Shown in pieces: positions 14,829 through 18,790 of a stretch of 18,790 nt of DNA; within the stretch, counting starts at the first letter, position 1; each line of letters begins with the position of its first letter. Below the pieces are notes generated by a model. The model was not told the DNA's origin. It saw only the letters and a list, made by a program, of their open reading frames with translations, and made no database searches. The translations under genes were made by a program, and so were the position numbers. This DNA comes from a candidate division Zixibacteria bacterium SM23_81 (GTDB lineage: Bacteria; SM23-81), in assembly GCA_001304015.1 (NCBI GenBank), contig LJUY01000055.1:1-18790 (forward strand), written 5' to 3'.

Positions 14829-16520
14829 ATGAGCAGTACTCCCTCCAAAAAGGACTCCCATAAGCGAGTCATCCTCTTGGGACTTGACGGCGGAACCTTC
14901 GACTTGCTCAAGCCCTGGATTCAAGAAAACCTGATGCCCAATCTTGGAAAGATCATGCGCCAGGGAACTTATGGTGAGCTGGCCTCCACTGTTCCCGCCA
15001 CTACTCCACCCGCTTGGTCTACCTGTATCACCGGGAAAAACCCTGGTAAACACGGTATCTACGACTTCCGGGAGTCCTTTCTGCGAGACCGCCAGCGTGC
15101 CTTGGTTAACTCCACGTCTCTGCGAGCTAAAAAGCTGTGGCACATCCTTGCCGACCATGGAAAACAGGTGGGTCTGGTCAGCGTGCCCCTCACCTATCCG
15201 CCGGAGAGGGTCAACGGTTTCGTCATCTCTGGGCTGCTTACCCCCGACTCCGAGTCCGTATACACCTCCCCACCAGAACTCAAGGAACAACTCCTTAAGG
15301 CCATCGGGGATTTCGTGGTGAATATCGATATCCCCAGATACGACACGGATGCGCTGGAAGACTGCCTGGTCTTTTTCCGCGATATCCTTTACTCCTTCCA
15401 GAAACGGAGAGACGCCTTCTTTCACTTGATGTCGCAGCATCAATGGGATTTCTTCATGATCGTCTTCATCTTCGCCGACCGCATTCAGCACCTTTTCTGG
15501 AAGTATATGGATCCCACCACCAAGCTCTACGGCACCAAAAGAGCCATCCAGCTCCGGGAGAAAATTCGGGAGTGCTACCGAGCCTTCGATGAGATGTTGG
15601 GCCAATTGATGGCTGAGCTAGATCCAGAGACGCAACTTTTCATCATGTCCGATCATGGTTTTGGCCCCACTCGTGCCTGGATCTACGTGAACTCATTTCT
15701 GGCCCGCTTAGGCCTATTGAAACTGAAGCCCAGCAAGGCCATTTCCAAGTTGATATTCTGTCAAGCTGAGAGTCTGGGCGAGACGCCTTGGGTCAAAAAA
15801 CTGCTTCCTAACAAGCTCCAGCGGGCCGTGCGCCATAGAATCCGAACCACTAGATCGACCTTCCGATCAGAGGTGGAGAGCGCCATCGACTGGGGCCAAA
15901 CCAAGGCCTTTTTTGCCAGTATGGCTTCTCAGGGTATTTTCATCAACACCAAGAGAGATGGGTTCGGTCTAGTAGAACCCGGCCAGGAATACCAACAGCT
16001 GAGGAAATTCATCAAGGAAAAGCTCCTGGAGCTGAAGGACCCATGGACAGGAGACCAGGTGGTGGACCAGGTCATGTTCAAAGAGGAGATCTACAGCGGT
16101 CCTGAAGCCCAGTTTGCCCCGGACCTGGTCTTCGTGGCAAGAAAATACGCCTATCTGGGAAGGCACCATTTCGGTTCCCTCAAGATCATCCGTTCCGCGG
16201 AAAACACACCCGTGGGTTTTCATCGCTCCGACGGCATTTTCATAGCCCGGGGCAGTATGATTCAAGAGGGAAAAGAAATTCAAGGAGCGAACATCGCCGA
16301 CATCGCCCCCACCGTCTTGTACACCTTGGGCCTGCCCGTGCCAGATGACATGGACGGCAAATGTCTGAGAGAAGTTTTTCGAGAGCAGATCCTCACGAGC
16401 CATCCGGTAGAATATGTCAAGGCTGATCAGGAGCAAGAGGGCGAACGAGAGGAGGTTTACTCAGCCGAGGAGAGCGAGAAAATTAAGGAGCGTCTCAGGT
16501 CGCTAGGGTACATCGAGTAA
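14829..16520 (+). CDS. Cytosolic AlkP-superfamily phosphodiesterase/phosphatase-like protein (COG3379-like)
   Basis: The 563-residue product has no signal peptide or membrane segment and so should be cytoplasmic. AlkP-fold motifs in order are VILLGLDGGTFDLL with Asp20, PATTPPAWSTCITGKNPGKH with Thr59 at the nucleophile position, IFADRIQHLFW with Asp217 and His221, IMSDHGFG with Asp275 and His276, and VGFHRSDGIF with His465. The C-terminus is an acidic region ending in SAEESEKIKERLRSLGYIE, a tail I associate with many COG3379-type proteins. Thr at the nucleophile position fits phosphodiester or phosphonate-type hydrolysis or transfer. The ATG has AAAGG ten bases upstream. It is a diverged paralogue of the exported protein at 12695 and is followed after 40 bases by the YbhN-like gene. 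The substrate is unknown. Confidence 0.87.
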   Translation: MSSTPSKKDSHKRVILLGLDGGTFDLLKPWIQENLMPNLGKIMRQGTYGELASTVPATTPPAWSTCITGKNPGKHGIYDFRESFLRDRQRALVNSTSLRAKKLWHILADHGKQVGLVSVPLTYPPERVNGFVISGLLTPDSESVYTSPPELKEQLLKAIGDFVVNIDIPRYDTDALEDCLVFFRDILYSFQKRRDAFFHLMSQHQWDFFMIVFIFADRIQHLFWKYMDPTTKLYGTKRAIQLREKIRECYRAFDEMLGQLMAELDPETQLFIMSDHGFGPTRAWIYVNSFLARLGLLKLKPSKAISKLIFCQAESLGETPWVKKLLPNKLQRAVRHRIRTTRSTFRSEVESAIDWGQTKAFFASMASQGIFINTKRDGFGLVEPGQEYQQLRKFIKEKLLELKDPWTGDQVVDQVMFKEEIYSGPEAQFAPDLVFVARKYAYLGRHHFGSLKIIRSAENTPVGFHRSDGIFIARGSMIQEGKEIQGANIADIAPTVLYTLGLPVPDDMDGKCLREVFREQILTSHPVEYVKADQEQEGEREEVYSAEESEKIKERLRSLGYIE

Positions 16521-16560
16521 CGACATAAAACGTTCCAAAAAAAGGAATAAGGCCGGAAAC

Positions 16561-17919
16561 TTGAGATTGATTCTATCGCAAGCAGGGAAATCTTGGAAGA
16601 ATCTCCCCGCCCGCCGCCGCAGCATCATCACCAGCATCATCAAAGCGGTCATTACCATCGGGGCCTTTTACCTTTTGTTCACGCACAAGATTGCTGTTAA
16701 GGATGAGATAAATGTAGTTCTGCACAACCAAACCGCGGTCAAGGTAACCGCAGGGGAAGTCTTATCCACAGCCGATGGCCAACGTGGAATTCTGGAGATC
16801 GGACCGCAGATTAGGCTTGATACTGGGGAAACCGTCCGTTTGACTTATGGTCTGAAAGATCGGTTAACCTTACTGGCAGGAAAGGTCCTTCCCTTTATCA
16901 ACATAAGGCAAATCGCTAAAGGGGTGGATGTTGAGCTCACCTCCGGCCAGCAGGGAAGGGTGTGCATCCTGCATATCAGCACCATCTCAGCCATCCGAGA
17001 CTATCTACCCAAGATCGTTTTGGGGACCTTTCTGCTTTTTGCGGTCATGGCGACCTTCGTAAAATTTATGGGCGTTTTCGGAAATATGTTTCGCTGGCAC
17101 TTAATGCTGGTGGGGCAGGGAATGAGGTTTCCCTTCGGGCATATCGTGGGGACCTTTCTCATCGGCCGCTTCTTGGGAACTTTCATGCCTTCCACCATCG
17201 GCCTAGATGGCTATCGGCTCTATGATGCCGCCCACTTCAGCAAACGAGTCATCGAGAGCGCTGCAGCCCTAGTCATCGACAAAGTCCTGGGATTCTTGGG
17301 CATCTTCCTGACCTTTTTGGTGGCTCTCCCCTTCGGCTATAGGCTTCTGGGGGAATATGCCGGCATCACCGTGGCCCTCACAGTCCCCGTGTCACTGGCT
17401 ATTATCTTTACTTTCTTTCTGGCTCTGTTCTATCCGGGTATTATTCAGTTTTTCATCAATCTGGTGCCCTTACCAGCCAAGGGTAAAATTCGCGGGTATG
17501 TAGACCGCATCAATACCGCCGCCGCCGTCTACAAACACCAGAAGAAACTTCTGGTGACTGGCGCTTTTTTGGCCTTCTTCGGCCATTTCACCACGGCGGC
17601 CATGTACTTCTTCACGGCCCTAGCCGTGGGCGTTCTGGGAGCTTCCTTCTGGATGGTGACTTTTGGCTCCTCCATCCAGATTTTCGCCACTTTAATCTCT
17701 CCCACTATGGCTGGGGAAGGGGCCCGGGAGATCGTCCAGGCTCTGGTGTTGGGAAGGCATCTGGGACACTCCCAAGCCATCCTATCAGCAGCCCTGGGAT
17801 TTTGGGCAGCTGAGGCCATGACCTTGAGCGGCGCCTTTTTCCTATGGGCCAGAAGGGGCGGTTACAAACCGAAGTTTCTCTGCATTAAGACGGGGCAGGA
17901 TATTGAACCGACTGCATAA
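16561..17919 (+). CDS. YbhN/LPG-synthase-TM family membrane protein with extracytoplasmic insert
   Basis: The 452-residue polytopic protein belongs to the lysylphosphatidylglycerol-synthase transmembrane (UPF0104/YbhN) family. It has FRWHLMLVGQG near 177, FMPSTIGLDGYRLYDAA (208-224) and LISPTMAGEGAREIVQALVL (378-397), plus hydrophobic segments near 23-41, 151-170, 195-212, 235-256, 268-292, 330-358 and 405-430. No cytosolic aminoacyl-transferase (MprF C-terminal) domain is present, so it is a flippase-like or transporter-like part only. Unusually, residues 42-150 form a beta-rich soluble segment between the first and second helices (EINVVLHNQTAVKVTAG, RGILEIGPQIRLDTGE). The start is a TTG with AAGG eight bases upstream. 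Context suggests it works on a lipid or lipid-linked glycan with the AlkP proteins. The family call is firm; the substrate is not known. Confidence 0.83.
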   Translation: MRLILSQAGKSWKNLPARRRSIITSIIKAVITIGAFYLLFTHKIAVKDEINVVLHNQTAVKVTAGEVLSTADGQRGILEIGPQIRLDTGETVRLTYGLKDRLTLLAGKVLPFINIRQIAKGVDVELTSGQQGRVCILHISTISAIRDYLPKIVLGTFLLFAVMATFVKFMGVFGNMFRWHLMLVGQGMRFPFGHIVGTFLIGRFLGTFMPSTIGLDGYRLYDAAHFSKRVIESAAALVIDKVLGFLGIFLTFLVALPFGYRLLGEYAGITVALTVPVSLAIIFTFFLALFYPGIIQFFINLVPLPAKGKIRGYVDRINTAAAVYKHQKKLLVTGAFLAFFGHFTTAAMYFFTALAVGVLGASFWMVTFGSSIQIFATLISPTMAGEGAREIVQALVLGRHLGHSQAILSAALGFWAAEAMTLSGAFFLWARRGGYKPKFLCIKTGQDIEPTA

Positions 17920-18790
17920 GTTGGGAATCCATTTTAAGACGGGTTTACTGGCTGGCTTGGTGGCTGGCGCGGTCTTGGGGATCTTGGAGGCCGTGGTCAT
18001 CATCTTCACCAGACCGCATCTCCCCGAGAAGTGGGTGCTCTTTTATGCCCCAGTGTTATACGGACTCATCTACACATGCATCGGTGCTGGTTTGGGTTTT
18101 GCCGTTGGCATCTGGAGTCCTTTATTTTGGGCAAAATCCTCTTCGTCACGTAGTTATTCAACTTACTTCTCACTCATATTCAGCCTATTTTGTTTGATAA
18201 GTACCAGATTTCCTGGGATAGGTTACCAACTCCCCTCGAACATCCCTGCTTTACTTGCCTTTGTTATATACTTTGTCATCCTCTTCTTTCTATTACGGAT
18301 TGTTACACTCTATTTATTGAAAAAAACCGCATTACAAGGGTTATTGCTCAGCGATACATCTACAGCATACTTCTTGCTCCTCATGGTGATCGCTAGCTTA
18401 ATAGCAGGTTTACTTTTAGGCATCACTTTGGGCATCTTATCAATAATACTAGTGGTACTTTTCACGACAGATTTATCCCAAATTGGCGTTCTTCTCCTAT
18501 CACCCATCTATTTTGGGTTGATATACTCTATAATAGGATTACTTTTTGGCTTGATCGTTGGAATTCTTAGAATCTTATTTGGCGTAACACCTTCTTCTTC
18601 AAGAGGCTACACCATCTATTGGTCGTTTATATTCTGTCTCTTCGCCTTCATCACGACCCGTTTCCGCATCATGCGCGACGTGCTTATGGAGAAACCCTTT
18701 CCCCGGCCTCAACAGCTCTTGTTGCTGCTGGCTTTTCTTATTCTCTTTCTTTTGGCCCGTATTCTGCTAGGCCGTCTATTGGAGAAAACC
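17903..18790 (+). CDS. Partial polytopic membrane protein with duplicated 87-residue module (runs off right edge)
   Basis: A continuous open frame of 296 codons reaches the window edge. The likely start is TTG 17903 (GGGGCAGGA just upstream), overlapping the YbhN-like gene by 17 bases; TTG 17921 is an alternative. Residues 17-103 and 168-254 align without gaps at an offset of 151, with about 39 of 87 identical. Shared landmarks include AGL--G--LGIL, YGLIY/FGLIY, SSSR-Y and a closing TRF. Each module has roughly three to four hydrophobic helices, and further helices follow (268-290). Such N-terminal membrane regions often precede a sulfatase/AlkP catalytic domain, which would fit the neighbours, but that part lies outside the window. 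Codon use changes sharply within the gene: GC-rich to about 18125, AT-rich (TTA, ATA, CTA) to about 18640, then GC-richer again. Confidence 0.75.
   Translation, partial: MNRLHKLGIHFKTGLLAGLVAGAVLGILEAVVIIFTRPHLPEKWVLFYAPVLYGLIYTCIGAGLGFAVGIWSPLFWAKSSSSRSYSTYFSLIFSLFCLISTRFPGIGYQLPSNIPALLAFVIYFVILFFLLRIVTLYLLKKTALQGLLLSDTSTAYFLLLMVIASLIAGLLLGITLGILSIILVVLFTTDLSQIGVLLLSPIYFGLIYSIIGLLFGLIVGILRILFGVTPSSSRGYTIYWSFIFCLFAFITTRFRIMRDVLMEKPFPRPQQLLLLLAFLILFLLARILLGRLLEKT

Noticed and set aside
14598-15605. Long minus-strand open frame (335 codons) spanning the gap between AlkP genes and the start of the second
   Set aside because: It is antisense to the conserved AlkP motifs and lacks protein-like features. 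GC-rich coding DNA gives such frames by chance.
16561-17919. Full MprF lysyl-phosphatidylglycerol synthase
   Set aside because: Only the transmembrane flippase-like part is present; the C-terminal aminoacyl-transferase domain is missing.

Overview
This is bacterial DNA, probably from an uncultured lineage near the FCB/candidate-phylum bacteria and probably anaerobic. The lineage hint comes from a secreted repeat protein (858-2624, minus) whose C-terminus has the NYPNPFNP-type tail of type IX-like sorting/FlgD-like domains. The anaerobe hint comes from a large BadF/HgdC-type ATP-dependent activase. Neither fixes the phylum. Most genes are GC-rich. The secreted-protein locus at the left edge and most of the last gene are clearly more AT-rich. 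I saw no rRNA, tRNA, CRISPR array or transposase.

Layout: genes from 1 to about 7300 lie on the minus strand, and genes from 7946 to the right edge on the plus strand. The left end (1-2624) holds two tandem, collinear copies of a secreted beta-propeller-like gene. The intact copy has eight repeats plus the sorting tail; the other runs off the window and has lost its ribosome binding site, start codon and first codons through a net 56 bp deletion. Around them are three stem-loops of similar design and a 92 bp MITE-like element with 14 bp terminal inverted repeats.

From 2913 to 7292 is a chain of small minus-strand genes. In transcription order they encode a two-TM mini-protein, a Yip1-family membrane protein, a decayed AhpD-like gene remnant, an intact AhpD/CMD-family protein, a GAF-domain free-methionine-sulfoxide-reductase-like protein (4-base overlap), a TfoX-N protein, a doubtful small ORF, a PD-(D/E)XK-like protein of unknown function and an alpha/alpha-toroid protein. 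The AhpD/CMD and fRMsr-like proteins suggest a small thiol-redox defence module.

The plus strand opens with a good sigma70-type promoter (7857-7885) flanked by GGAA/TTCC palindromes. It drives a two-gene operon: a double BadF/BcrA ATPase with a DUF2229 (COG3580) domain, then a COG3581 protein. In many anaerobes these are parts of one giant protein; here they are split with a 23-base overlap. They probably form an ATP-driven low-potential electron-transfer machine of unknown substrate.

After a 458-base gap with a second promoter come four same-strand genes: a Tat-exported AlkP-superfamily phosphodiesterase, a cytosolic paralogue of it, a YbhN/LPG-synthase-TM-like membrane protein with an unusual extracytoplasmic insert, and a partial polytopic membrane protein built from two gapless 87-residue repeats. 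Together they look like an undescribed envelope lipid or glycan handling cluster; this is inference.
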